From: CAZFMJ01 sp964520045
GTDB taxonomy: Bacteria > Elusimicrobiota > Elusimicrobia > Elusimicrobiales > CAZFMJ01
DNA length: 31,323 nucleotides
NCBI GenBank assembly: GCA_964520045.1
Contig: CAZFMJ010000031.1
Location: 1-31,323 of the forward strand
Direction: 5' to 3'
The number at the start of each line of letters is the position of its first letter. Position 1 is the first letter of the stretch. Both the position numbers and the translations under genes were made by a program. Under the pieces are notes generated by a model that did not search any database, was not told the origin of the DNA, and was given only the letters and a program-made list of their open reading frames with translations. Positions 13,474 through 20,551 of the stretch are shown one piece after another.

Positions 13474-15675
13474 TTATATTCCTGCTGGCGCAATAGTATT
13501 TGGCGTTTTCTTCCGGCGTTTTCTGCCCATTATATAGAGGCTTACTGCTATCGCCGTATAAAGCGAAGTGGAAATCAATGCTTCAAACCAGTTCGTATCC
13601 GCCGGCAGTGAGCGCAGCATGAAAAATTTGTCAAGTCCTACGACAGTTATCCCCGCGATAAATATTCCGGTTAGAGCATCTCCAGCTATCAGTCCGGAGG
13701 AATAAAGAGCGCCGGGGTCATGTTCTTCCTCGGGGGCTCCGCCTGCGTGTTTTGTTACCATATAGGCGATAAGGCCTCCGATGAGTATCATGGGCCAGTT
13801 GGTTATCGGAAGATACAAGCCTATTGAGAATGCCAGCGCGGATATTGAGCAAAGTTCGCACATGAGTCCTATGGCCGCGCCCAGAGCAAGCAGTGTCCAG
13901 GGAAGACTGCCCCCTGTCGCGCCTTCAACGAGTTTGGCCATAAGCTGGGCCTGCGGGGCCTCAAGCGGATTGGGGTGGGCGGCAGTTGGAACCCCGAAGC
14001 CGTACGCCCAGTAAAGTATAAGGAGAATAAAACCTGAGCGTATTGCCGAGGCAAGAGTGCCAGATATCTGTGCAAGCTGTACTTTCCACGGGGTTGCGCC
14101 GACGAGCGCCGCTGTTTTAAGATCCTGCGAAAGATCTCCTGAAAGAGATATCGCTATGCATATCACCGCTCCGCCCATTATCGCCGCGATTTTAGCTGTC
14201 TGGCTGGAATGTCCCAGAGCCATAAGAATCAGCGTAAGGCTTAAAAGCGCCGTTATGGTCATGCCTGATACCGGCTGGTTTGTGGTGCCTATGAGACCTA
14301 CCATCCTTGCGCTTACCGCCACAAAAAAAAGGCAGAATACGATAATAAGACTCGCTTCAATAAAGGACAGGTCGAACAGCGGCATAAGCCACAGCATAAG
14401 GAACATGGCCAGCACTACGGCTCCTACAATGGGAAGCGGTATGTCATGTTCGGTGCGCAGAAATTTTGAGCTTAATTTTGAGGAATAGCGTGAAACCAGC
14501 CAGAAAAACCCGCCTAAGATTACGGCTCCAAGTCCTCCGGCTATTACGAACCTTGCAATCAGAGCCGCTGTAAACCTTAATGCGGACGGCCATGTTTCGG
14601 GGCCGATATGCCATGTTATGTCCCATGCAAAACCGCCTACAAGAAAACCAAGAAGCGCTCCGCCGAAAATTATAGAGCTGTGCTCAAGGTCCTTTACGTG
14701 GGCGCATACCTGAACTTGTCCGGAGGATTTGGAAGGCGCGCATTTAAGCGCGAGTATTCCGTGCCGTATGGAACCGAAGATATCGGGTATTGAGCGTATT
14801 ACGCTTATCAATCCTCCGAAGGCCACCCCTCCTGCGCCGATATAGCGCACATAGTTGAGCCTAAGGTCGTTCGTAGACATTTCGTCTATCGGGATAGCGC
14901 CCGGGAATATAATATTGTGTCCGGCGAACGCATGTATGAGCGGAATTAAAACCCAGTACCCGAACATTCCTCCCGCAAACATCATGGCCGCGATTCTGAT
15001 TCCTACCAGATACCCTACGCCGAGAAAAAGAGGCGAAATTTCATAGCCGAATCCCGCCTGATGAAGGCGCGGGAATGACCACATCAGAGTGTCCTTAAAC
15101 ATCTGAAAGCCGGACATGAGGAATTTAAAAACCCCGCCGGTAAGCATTCCCAGAAATACCGGCTTGGCGGTCACCCCGCCTTTATCTCCGGCTATAAGCA
15201 CCTTGGCGCAGGCGCTTCCTTCCGGAAACGGCAGGTTTTTATGTTCTTTCACCATTAAAGACTGCCTCAGCGGTATCATCATAAGAAGGCCGAGCAGTCC
15301 GCCTATCATCCCGAGAAAAAACACATTTGAATTAGTTATTTTTTCGCCGAGGAAGATAAGCGCGGGCACTGTGAATATTATGGCGGCGGCAAGCGATTCC
15401 CCTGTAGAGGCGAAGGCGTGCACTATGTTATTCTCAAGTATCGTCCCCGTCCGGCCTGTTATTTTAGGCAGGAATATCCGCAATGCCGCCATGGAAATGA
15501 TGGCGGACGGTATGGAAGCGGAAATAGTCATTCCGATCTTCAGGCCGAGATAGGCATTGGCGGCGTTAAACAGCACGGACAAAACCAAACCGAGTATTAC
15601 CGCCTGAACTGTGAATTCAGGCATGTTTGAAGACGGCTCTACGTAAGGTTTTAAGTCCTGCCTGTGTTCGCTCAT
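13474..15675 (-). CDS. OPT-family oligopeptide transporter
   Basis: 733 residues with about 15-16 hydrophobic segments, the size and pattern of proton-coupled OPT proteins (the prokaryotic YSL-like branch), which import oligopeptides or metal chelates. Family-like stretches are 'NAANAYLGLKIGMTISASIPSAIISM' split over 37-62, 'NNIVHAFASTGESLAA' near 82-97 and 'FPEGSACAKVLIAG' near 149-162. The ATG lies before 'SEHRQDLKPYVEPSSNMPEFT', a plausible cytoplasmic N-terminus. Together with the M20 peptidase 169 bp upstream and the amino-acid-sensing RAM protein it suggests peptide uptake and use. The defence cassette begins directly downstream. Confidence 0.92.
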   Translation of the reverse strand: MSEHRQDLKPYVEPSSNMPEFTVQAVILGLVLSVLFNAANAYLGLKIGMTISASIPSAIISMAALRIFLPKITGRTGTILENNIVHAFASTGESLAAAIIFTVPALIFLGEKITNSNVFFLGMIGGLLGLLMMIPLRQSLMVKEHKNLPFPEGSACAKVLIAGDKGGVTAKPVFLGMLTGGVFKFLMSGFQMFKDTLMWSFPRLHQAGFGYEISPLFLGVGYLVGIRIAAMMFAGGMFGYWVLIPLIHAFAGHNIIFPGAIPIDEMSTNDLRLNYVRYIGAGGVAFGGLISVIRSIPDIFGSIRHGILALKCAPSKSSGQVQVCAHVKDLEHSSIIFGGALLGFLVGGFAWDITWHIGPETWPSALRFTAALIARFVIAGGLGAVILGGFFWLVSRYSSKLSSKFLRTEHDIPLPIVGAVVLAMFLMLWLMPLFDLSFIEASLIIVFCLFFVAVSARMVGLIGTTNQPVSGMTITALLSLTLILMALGHSSQTAKIAAIMGGAVICIAISLSGDLSQDLKTAALVGATPWKVQLAQISGTLASAIRSGFILLILYWAYGFGVPTAAHPNPLEAPQAQLMAKLVEGATGGSLPWTLLALGAAIGLMCELCSISALAFSIGLYLPITNWPMILIGGLIAYMVTKHAGGAPEEEHDPGALYSSGLIAGDALTGIFIAGITVVGLDKFFMLRSLPADTNWFEALISTSLYTAIAVSLYIMGRKRRKKTPNTIAPAGI

Positions 15676-15698
15676 TTAATTTTTGCAACTACTCAAAG

Positions 15699-15819
15699 TT
15701 TAACCGCAAAGGGCGCAAAGTAGAACGCTAAGAGCGCAGAGTGTTATAATTGAAAATTAACACCGGACAAAATAGTAATTTATAGTCCTTTGCGTCTGCT
15801 TTGCGTTCTTTGCGGTTAA
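15699..15819. repeat. Inverted pair of CGCAAAGRR nonamer arrays
   Basis: The plus-strand arm at 15699-15741 begins 'TTTAACCGCAAAGGGCGCAAAG' in two pieces, TTTAACCGCAAAG and GGCGCAAAG. The minus-strand arm at 15785-15819 reads TTAACCGCAAAG then AACGCAAAG. The period is 9 bp and the arms face each other across about 43 bp. It fills the spacer between the M20 peptidase and OPT genes, so a transcript covering both would contain a long hairpin. Confidence 0.8.
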
Positions 15820-15844
15820 TCTTCTGTTTTGAATTTTCTGCGTT

Positions 15845-16993
15845 CTATAGATTCTTAACTGTTTCAAGTGTGAGCTCGGCGCTTGTGAAAAACTGGTCGA
15901 TATCGAGATATTCTCTCGTGGTATGGGGCTCCCACATTCCGTTGCCGATGTTTATCGCGCATATTCCATGGCTGAAAAATATATTCGCGTCCGATCCCCC
16001 TCCCGACGCCACTGTTTTTATTTTAATACCCATGTTTTTGCCTGCGGTCAACAGGGCTTTAAGCACAGGGTCGCTCTCCGGTATTGAAAGATGCGGATAG
16101 TCCTTATGGACTTTGACGTCGAGTTTTGCGGCTATTTTTTTGCCGTTCAATGCCACTCTGGCGCCGTCAACGGTTTTTTTGAAGATATCCAGCATGTGTT
16201 TTGTCTGGGTTTCCAGTTTTTTAGGCGTGTGGCTTCTTGCCTCGCCTTTTAATATGACAAGAGGCGTGACTATATTGGTGGCGCTTCCTCCGTTTATGAC
16301 TCCGATGTTGGCCGTAGTTTCATAGTCGATTCTTCCCAGTTTCATTTTTGCTATCGCTTTGGATGCTATTTCTATGGCTGAAAGGCCTTTTTCGGGACAC
16401 ATGCCGGCATGCGCCGCATAGCCGTGGATCTGTATTTCCATTTTATGCGCCGCGGGCGCCTTTATAGTCACTTCATAAGGAGACTCGCTGTCGAGGACTA
16501 TTCCTGATTTGGATTTTAGTTTCGAATAGTCAAGATATTTTGCTCCCAGAATGCCGATTTCTTCACTTACGGTAAGAAGAACTTCAATAGGCGGGTGAGG
16601 CAGTTTATGTTCTTTGAGGATTCTTATGACTTCAAGTATCACTGTTATGCCTGCTTTGCAGTCTGCTCCCAGTATGGTATCGCCGGAGGAGCAGATTCTT
16701 TTTTTGCCTATGACAGGTTTTATGCCTTCTCCCGGTCCCACCGTGTCCATATGCGCGCTTATGAGAAACGGTTTCCCCTCTTTTGTTCCTTTGAATTTGG
16801 CTATCAGGTTTCCTACTTCCCCCCCCGTAGCCTTGCCCGCGTTGTCAAATATGACTTCCGCGCCCAATCCTTTCAGCAAGCCTGTTAAATGGCGCGCTAT
16901 TTTGCCTTCCTTGCCGGATAAAGAGTCTATTTTTACGAGTTCTATAAAAGTTTTAACCATGCGCTGTTTGTTCACTGCCGGTGTATTGTTCAT
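15845..16993 (-). CDS. M20-family metallopeptidase (tripeptide aminopeptidase-like)
   Basis: 382 residues with the two-zinc M20 site: H81 and the general-base neighbour D83 in 'ISAHMDTV', bridging D111 in 'GADCKAG', E144/E145 in 'SEEIG', D168 in 'VLDSES' and H357 in 'WEPHTTREYL'. The dimerisation ('lid') domain spans about 185-290 with 'HAGMCPEKG'. This matches PepT-like aminopeptidases, which split N-terminal residues from small peptides in the cytoplasm. GGAGG precedes the ATG by 4 bp. Being next to an OPT transporter supports a role in using imported peptides. An eight-C run (about 16818-16825) encodes part of 'TGGEVG'. Confidence 0.9.
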   Translation of the reverse strand: MNNTPAVNKQRMVKTFIELVKIDSLSGKEGKIARHLTGLLKGLGAEVIFDNAGKATGGEVGNLIAKFKGTKEGKPFLISAHMDTVGPGEGIKPVIGKKRICSSGDTILGADCKAGITVILEVIRILKEHKLPHPPIEVLLTVSEEIGILGAKYLDYSKLKSKSGIVLDSESPYEVTIKAPAAHKMEIQIHGYAAHAGMCPEKGLSAIEIASKAIAKMKLGRIDYETTANIGVINGGSATNIVTPLVILKGEARSHTPKKLETQTKHMLDIFKKTVDGARVALNGKKIAAKLDVKVHKDYPHLSIPESDPVLKALLTAGKNMGIKIKTVASGGGSDANIFFSHGICAINIGNGMWEPHTTREYLDIDQFFTSAELTLETVKNL

Positions 16994-17014
16994 GTTTCCT
17001 CCAAATATATTAAC

Positions 17015-17334
17015 AAGTGATAAGCCGCAAGCGATAAGCGGATAAATAATAACTAACGGCTCTTTATAACTACCCGGCTATTAAACTACAGAACGCTGAT
17101 ACCGCTGCCCCAAACATCGAAAAAAGCAGTGAGTTTGGGACGGTCCCATTCTCAAAGTTTTTGAGGAAAGAATGGGACTGATTTTTATGATTGAATATGA
17201 CTTTTTTAGTTTGAAAAAACTTTATACTTATCGGCGTTTATCATATTCATCTGCGTTATCAGCGTTCCATATGTCGCTGCTGAGTAGTTGTGAATTTTTA
17301 TTACTTACCGCTTATAACTTATCGCTTATAGCTT
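17015..17334. repeat. Inverted pair of GCGATAAGY nonamer arrays, with core
   Basis: The plus arm at 17015-17050 reads AAGTGATAA, GCCGCAAGC, GATAAGCGG, ATAAATAAT. The minus strand of 17301-17334 reads AAGCTATAA, GCGATAAGT, TATAAGCGG, TAAGTAA, in the same 9-bp phase. The right arm begins 3 bp beyond the stop codon of the RAM-domain gene. The pair encloses the second copy of the two-hairpin element; otherwise the 343-bp gap between the M20 and RAM genes contains nothing coding. Confidence 0.8.
17105..17178. repeat. Two-hairpin intergenic element, copy 2
   Basis: CCCAAAC (17109-17115) pairs with GTTTGGG (17133-17139). Then GTCCCATTCT (17143-17152) pairs perfectly with AGAATGGGAC (17169-17178) around 'CAAAGTTTTTGAGGAA', and TGATTTTTA follows on the plus strand. 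Compared with the copy at 1481-1580, the 10-bp stem differs at three pairs, each changed on both sides. Confidence 0.6.
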
Positions 17335-17336
17335 TA

Positions 17337-17570
17337 CTATATCGACGTAGTGATCAGTGTCTCCGTTGAAAGCACTCCCGGAATGGAGCGTATGTAGTGA
17401 ACCACTGTATTTGAAAGGCTTGGGAGATCCTCTGTTTCCATATCCAGAACAAGATCCCATCTGCCGAAAACCGCTGATACGTGGGCCACTCCTTTTGTGC
17501 TCTTTATTTTAGCCAGAGCCTGCTTTTCTTTGCCCGACATAAGTCTTACCAGCACAAGTCCTGTTACCAT
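17337..17570 (-). CDS. Stand-alone Lrp/AsnC ligand-binding (RAM) domain protein
   Basis: 77 residues that match only the C-terminal effector domain of Lrp/AsnC regulators: 'VTGLVLVRLMSGKEKQALAKI', then 'GVAHVSAVFGRWDLVLDMETED' and 'IRSIPGVLSTETLI', each shown here in part. There is no helix-turn-helix. Such proteins bind amino acids and assemble into rings, and may modulate full-length regulators. AAGGAG lies 8 bp before the ATG. It is downstream-oriented toward the M20 and OPT genes, a setting that fits amino-acid sensing. The alginate-lyase-like gene starts divergently 66 bp away. Its stop codon sits 3 bp from a nonamer repeat array. Confidence 0.85.
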   Translation of the reverse strand: MVTGLVLVRLMSGKEKQALAKIKSTKGVAHVSAVFGRWDLVLDMETEDLPSLSNTVVHYIRSIPGVLSTETLITTSI

Positions 17571-17613
17571 AGTGTGTTCTCCTTGTCACCAGTTACTATT
17601 GTGCGATGCGCCT

Positions 17614-17635
17614 GTGAATATTATATATTATTCAC
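17614..17635. promoter_or_regulatory. Inverted repeat GTGAATA-N8-TATTCAC before the alginate-lyase-like gene
   Basis: A perfect 7-bp dyad with an AT-only loop ends one base before the ATG at 17637 and lies in the 66-bp divergent spacer. It could be an operator for one or both genes or an RNA hairpin covering the start. No Shine-Dalgarno sequence is visible for the plus-strand gene. Confidence 0.4.
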
Positions 17636-17636
17636 A

Positions 17637-18770
17637 ATGAATTATTTATCGGCACTTTTCTTTGCATCGCTGTTCTGCATACCGTCTTTTGCGGGGATGG
17701 TTTCTGAAAACGGCAAATTCACCCATCCGGGAGGGATGCACACCGCTTCGCAGCTTAATGCCGTTAAATCCAATCTGCATAACGAGCCTTGGCAATCCGC
17801 GTATAATCAGCTTTTGCAGGAGGCCGACAAAGCTGTTGTTTCCTCTTTCTCCGCGGTTGAAAATTTTTTTTTGCCGGATTATTACGGGCATCCGCGGGAG
17901 CATATGGATGCGAAACAAAACTTAAGCGATTCCGCGCGCTCGGCTTACGCAATGGCATTGGCTTATCAGCTTACCGACGGCGCCGGCAAAAATAAATACG
18001 CCGAAAAAACTATTAAAATACTCAATCTGTGGGCTTCGGTCAATGAATATGTTTCAGGCAGTGACGGCAATCTTGTGATGTGCTATGCCGGTCTGCCTTT
18101 GGTTTTTTCGGCTGAGCTTATTGCGGATTTCGACGGCTGGAACGGCGCAGACAGGGATCTATTTAAAAAATGGCTTAAAGAAGTTTTTATGAAAAGCGCG
18201 GATAAAATAAAAAACAGGGCGAATAATCAGGGAGACTGGGGAACTTTTGCGTCAATTACAGCAGGATATTTTCTTGATGACCGTCAAAGAGTTCTTGCGG
18301 AAACAAAGCGCGTCAAAAAGCGCATAGCGGATTCAATAGACAAGAACGGCGAATTTCCAAGAGAGAATAAGCGCGCAAACAGCGGAATGTGGTATACGTA
18401 TTTTGCTCTTGCGCCCATGACAGGTGCGGCTTATATCGCGGGAAATGCTTTAGGCGAAAATCTGTTCGATTATACGGCGCCTAACGGCAGGAATATCAAA
18501 ACGGCTCTGGATAAATTTTTTTGGTACTGCAAAAATCCGGATAAATGGCCGTATAAAAAGCCCAAAGGATTATACGGAAAAATTTATAGCGTTCTTTATC
18601 CCTGCGCCGATGAGGTCGAGCTTCCCAGCCCCGTATGGTGGCCCGGCAATCTTTATGAGGCGATGAGCCCTGTTTATAAAGTTAAGGAATGGGAAGAATG
18701 GATAAAACCTTCCCGCCCGATATCCGGCGGCCGCGCATGGCTGTTTCCTACCCTAATGCAAGTCCCGTAA
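17637..18770 (+). CDS. Secreted alginate-lyase-domain protein
   Basis: 377 residues from the ATG at 17637; the frame stays open upstream to 17481, but that part is antisense to the RAM gene and the signal peptide 'MNYLSALFFASLFCIPSFAG' begins here. The mature part is an alpha-toroid resembling the PF05426 alginate lyase domain (PL5-like): 'FTHPGGMHTASQLNAVKSNL' (28-47), 'YAEKTIKILNLWASVN' (121-136), 'RANNQGDWG' (194-202, where the catalytic Asn is expected) and 'NSGMWYTYFALAPMTGAAYIA' in two parts (248-268). It would cleave uronic-acid polysaccharides by beta-elimination in the periplasm or outside, but the true substrate is unknown. Confidence 0.8.
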   Translation: MNYLSALFFASLFCIPSFAGMVSENGKFTHPGGMHTASQLNAVKSNLHNEPWQSAYNQLLQEADKAVVSSFSAVENFFLPDYYGHPREHMDAKQNLSDSARSAYAMALAYQLTDGAGKNKYAEKTIKILNLWASVNEYVSGSDGNLVMCYAGLPLVFSAELIADFDGWNGADRDLFKKWLKEVFMKSADKIKNRANNQGDWGTFASITAGYFLDDRQRVLAETKRVKKRIADSIDKNGEFPRENKRANSGMWYTYFALAPMTGAAYIAGNALGENLFDYTAPNGRNIKTALDKFFWYCKNPDKWPYKKPKGLYGKIYSVLYPCADEVELPSPVWWPGNLYEAMSPVYKVKEWEEWIKPSRPISGGRAWLFPTLMQVP

Positions 18771-18788
18771 TTGGTTTATAGCTGATAA

Positions 18789-18869
18789 TTATCTCCAGAC
18801 CAGTACCCGAACATCCGCATCATAGGAACATAGATTGTTCATATTGCCGCCCCAGCCGTCCCGCCGTTC
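18789..18869 (-). other. In-frame open extension behind the amber stop of the surface-protein gene
   Basis: Twenty-six codons in the same frame as the upstream gene, beginning 'ERRDGWGGNMNNL' and ending 'CSYDADVRVLVWR', then TAA. The composition looks coding, and the end resembles the upstream terminus ('ICSSNIPVLCCKY') in its spacing of C-S and V-L. The 18 bases between this and the alginate-lyase stop hold nothing else. Confidence 0.5.
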
Positions 18870-19679
18870 CTAATATTTACAGCATAATACCGGAATATTA
18901 GAGCTGCATATTGCATGTTGTAAATTCGGAGGGTCTGTGGCGATAAGTCTCTCTGCTGTAGTGCCGAATCTGCTGCTGCTGTATGTCCATCCTTCACAGT
19001 CATTAGTGGTATAATAAGGTCCGGCGTCATAGAAAAAATTGGAAAAACCAGCGCTAACCCACCAACGGCCTAGGCCCGGTAAAGAATTTCCCTTTTCCAG
19101 CCAGCGGACGACTTCCATGTTTTCGCAAACATGATATCCTTCGCAGTCACGTGTTTGTATCCATGTGTGTATGCCTAGATAACCATCGAAATCTCCGTTA
19201 TTAGGGGCGTCGGTAGCCTTCAGATCCGATACGACAAACCATCCCGAATCGGAATTGCCTCCGAGTTCTTTCCATGAATTGGTGGCGCTGTCGCAGTATT
19301 CCATTTTCGGCGGAGTGACGGCGGTGTTATGCCTTATCGCGCCGGCTTTACCCGGCACGCAAGCACCCGTGTCCTGGCCTATTTTTACCGACCCCCGCAC
19401 ATCCAATTTTGCCTGCGGATTTGAGGTTCCTATGCCTACCATGCCGGTCGGATTTCTTTCCAGCAGAAGCACATTACCCTTGTCCCGCGCAAAGGATGCC
19501 CGGTTTATGCTCACAAGCCTTGTGTAAATTCCCACGGGCGAAGGATAATAAGCGTGCAGAGTTAATGTTTCGCTTCCCATTTTTTCATAACCGAACACCA
19601 GCAAGGCGACGGTGGTCAATGCTAGAATGTGTTTTTTTGTGATCCTGATTTTTTGCGGCACTTTTATGTTAAATTCCAT
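18870..19679 (-). CDS. Membrane-anchored or secreted surface protein ('YPSP / AKLDVRG' type)
   Basis: 269 residues from the ATG at 19679, chosen because GGAGGG lies 3 bp upstream. The longer frame to 19802 would be translated through a heptamer repeat. A basic start is followed by a hydrophobic segment (about 18-33), then 'LHAYYPSPVGIYTRL', 'GMVGIGTSNPQAKLDVRGSVKIG' in parts, and 'GAIRHNTAV..KMEYCDSATNSWKEL'. The 'VGIGT.NP.AKL.V.G' motif is common in tail-fibre-like and surface proteins. The C-terminus is cysteine-rich ('ICSSNIPVLCCKY'). Directly after the TAG stop the same frame continues for 26 more codons to a TAA at 18789-18791, ending in 'LCSYDADVRVLVWR'. This may be readthrough, a nonsense mutation or a duplicated C-terminus. 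Function unknown. Confidence 0.75.
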   Translation of the reverse strand: MEFNIKVPQKIRITKKHILALTTVALLVFGYEKMGSETLTLHAYYPSPVGIYTRLVSINRASFARDKGNVLLLERNPTGMVGIGTSNPQAKLDVRGSVKIGQDTGACVPGKAGAIRHNTAVTPPKMEYCDSATNSWKELGGNSDSGWFVVSDLKATDAPNNGDFDGYLGIHTWIQTRDCEGYHVCENMEVVRWLEKGNSLPGLGRWWVSAGFSNFFYDAGPYYTTNDCEGWTYSSSRFGTTAERLIATDPPNLQHAICSSNIPVLCCKY

Positions 19680-19690
19680 AATCCCTCCAA

Positions 19691-19769
19691 AAAGACGGCA
19701 GACAGTAAAAGGTAGACGGCAAGCTAAACCTTTTTCCGTTTTTTCTCTTCCATTTCCCGTTTCTTCTAA
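19691..19769. repeat. Inverted pair of GGTAGAC-family heptamer arrays
   Basis: The plus arm at 19691-19725 reads in 7-bp units (AGACGGC, AGACAGT, AAAAGGT, AGACGGC). The minus arm at 19733-19769 reads AACGGGA, AATGGAA, GAGAAAA, AACGGAA. It lies between the surface-protein start and dtd, so here the pair is upstream of a gene. The remaining bases to 19857 are AT-rich with no clear motif. Confidence 0.7.
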
Positions 19770-19857
19770 CTCATTATAGCAGATTGGTTTTTTTTTCAAC
19801 ATAAAGGGTCAAAAATAAAAGTTGAAAGATTGGTTTATTTTGTAGAATTGTGCAATT

Positions 19858-20301
19858 ATGCGGGCGCTTATCCAAAGAGTCAATAAGGCATCTGTTTCTT
19901 GCTCCAGCGGGCTAAAACGTGAGACCGGCAGGGGGCTTGTTATCCTTTTGGGAGTCGCTATAGGCGACAAACATGAGGATGCGGTCCGGCTTGCCGATAA
20001 GATAGCGGGGCTCCGCATATTTTCAAACGCGGACGGCAAATTTGATTATTCTCTTCTGGATATAAAAGGCGAGGCTTTGGTGGTGTCGCAGTTTACGCTT
20101 TATGCGGACTGCGCCAAAGGACGCAGGCCTGATTTCACGGCGGCCGCGCCTCCTGATATTGCAAAAAAACTTTACGAGGAATTTACAGCTTTATTGAAGG
20201 AAAAGGGCATTCCGGTGCAGACCGGCGAATTTGCGGCGCATATGGAAGTTGAGATCATAAACAGCGGTCCGGTAACCATAATGCTGGATACGGCAGGCTG
20301 A
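19858..20301 (+). CDS. dtd: D-aminoacyl-tRNA deacylase
   Basis: Hydrolyses D-aminoacyl-tRNA (and mischarged glycyl-tRNA(Ala)), recycling the tRNA. The 147 residues are the normal length. The start 'MRALIQRVNKASV', the first signature 'SQFTLYADCAKGRRPDF' (79-95) and the second 'NSGPVTIML' near the C-terminus, with the Gly-cisPro element, are all visible. No Shine-Dalgarno sequence precedes the ATG, so a leaderless message is possible. The stop codon is followed within about 10 bp by a heptamer array. Confidence 0.96.
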   Translation: MRALIQRVNKASVSCSSGLKRETGRGLVILLGVAIGDKHEDAVRLADKIAGLRIFSNADGKFDYSLLDIKGEALVVSQFTLYADCAKGRRPDFTAAAPPDIAKKLYEEFTALLKEKGIPVQTGEFAAHMEVEIINSGPVTIMLDTAG

Positions 20302-20308
20302 GGGCTGA

Positions 20309-20348
20309 AGGTAACTGGTAGATGGTAGACGGTAGAGGGTAGACGGCA
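20309..20348 (+). repeat. GGTAGAC-family heptamer array behind dtd
   Basis: Consecutive 7-bp units GAAGGTA, ACTGGTA, GATGGTA, GACGGTA, GAGGGTA, GACGGCA. No clear inverted partner of the same family lies before the next gene; a nonamer pair of a different family follows. Confidence 0.8.
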
Positions 20349-20371
20349 AAAACAAACAACAAAAATAACTG

Positions 20372-20490
20372 GCCACAAAAAGCACAGAAAGCACAAAGTA
20401 TGTTACAAAGAAATAATTGAAAGTTAGCGTAGAGGCTGAGCAAGAAGCATAAGGGAAATTTTTTTGTGCCTTATGTGCTTTATGTGGCTA
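20372..20490. repeat. Inverted pair of AAGCACARA nonamer arrays
   Basis: The plus arm at 20372-20398 has GCCACAAAA, AGCACAGAA, AGCACAAAG. The minus arm at 20466-20490 has AGCCACATAA then AGCACATAAGGCAC. The core is about 67 bp. Behind it, 20520-20550 is a single minus-oriented copy of the GCGATAAG family ('ACTTACCGCTTAC') directly ahead of the next gene. Together these fill the 250-bp spacer. Confidence 0.75.
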
Positions 20491-20551
20491 ATATTGGGCT
20501 TTATACGTTTTATGTTTTTTACTTAATACTTACCGCTTACAGCTTTCTTAT

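Noticed and set aside
17481..17636. Upstream extension of the alginate-lyase-like ORF
   Set aside because: It overlaps the RAM gene on the other strand and the signal peptide begins at the ATG at 17637.
18789..18872. Pyrrolysine at the amber codon
   Set aside because: No pyl genes, no known Pyl protein family and no supporting context in the window; kept only as one option for a general readthrough question.
18870..19802. Start of the surface-protein gene at 19802
   Set aside because: The extra N-terminus would be translated from a heptamer repeat ('CRLPFTVCRLFGG'), while the ATG at 19679 has a strong Shine-Dalgarno sequence.
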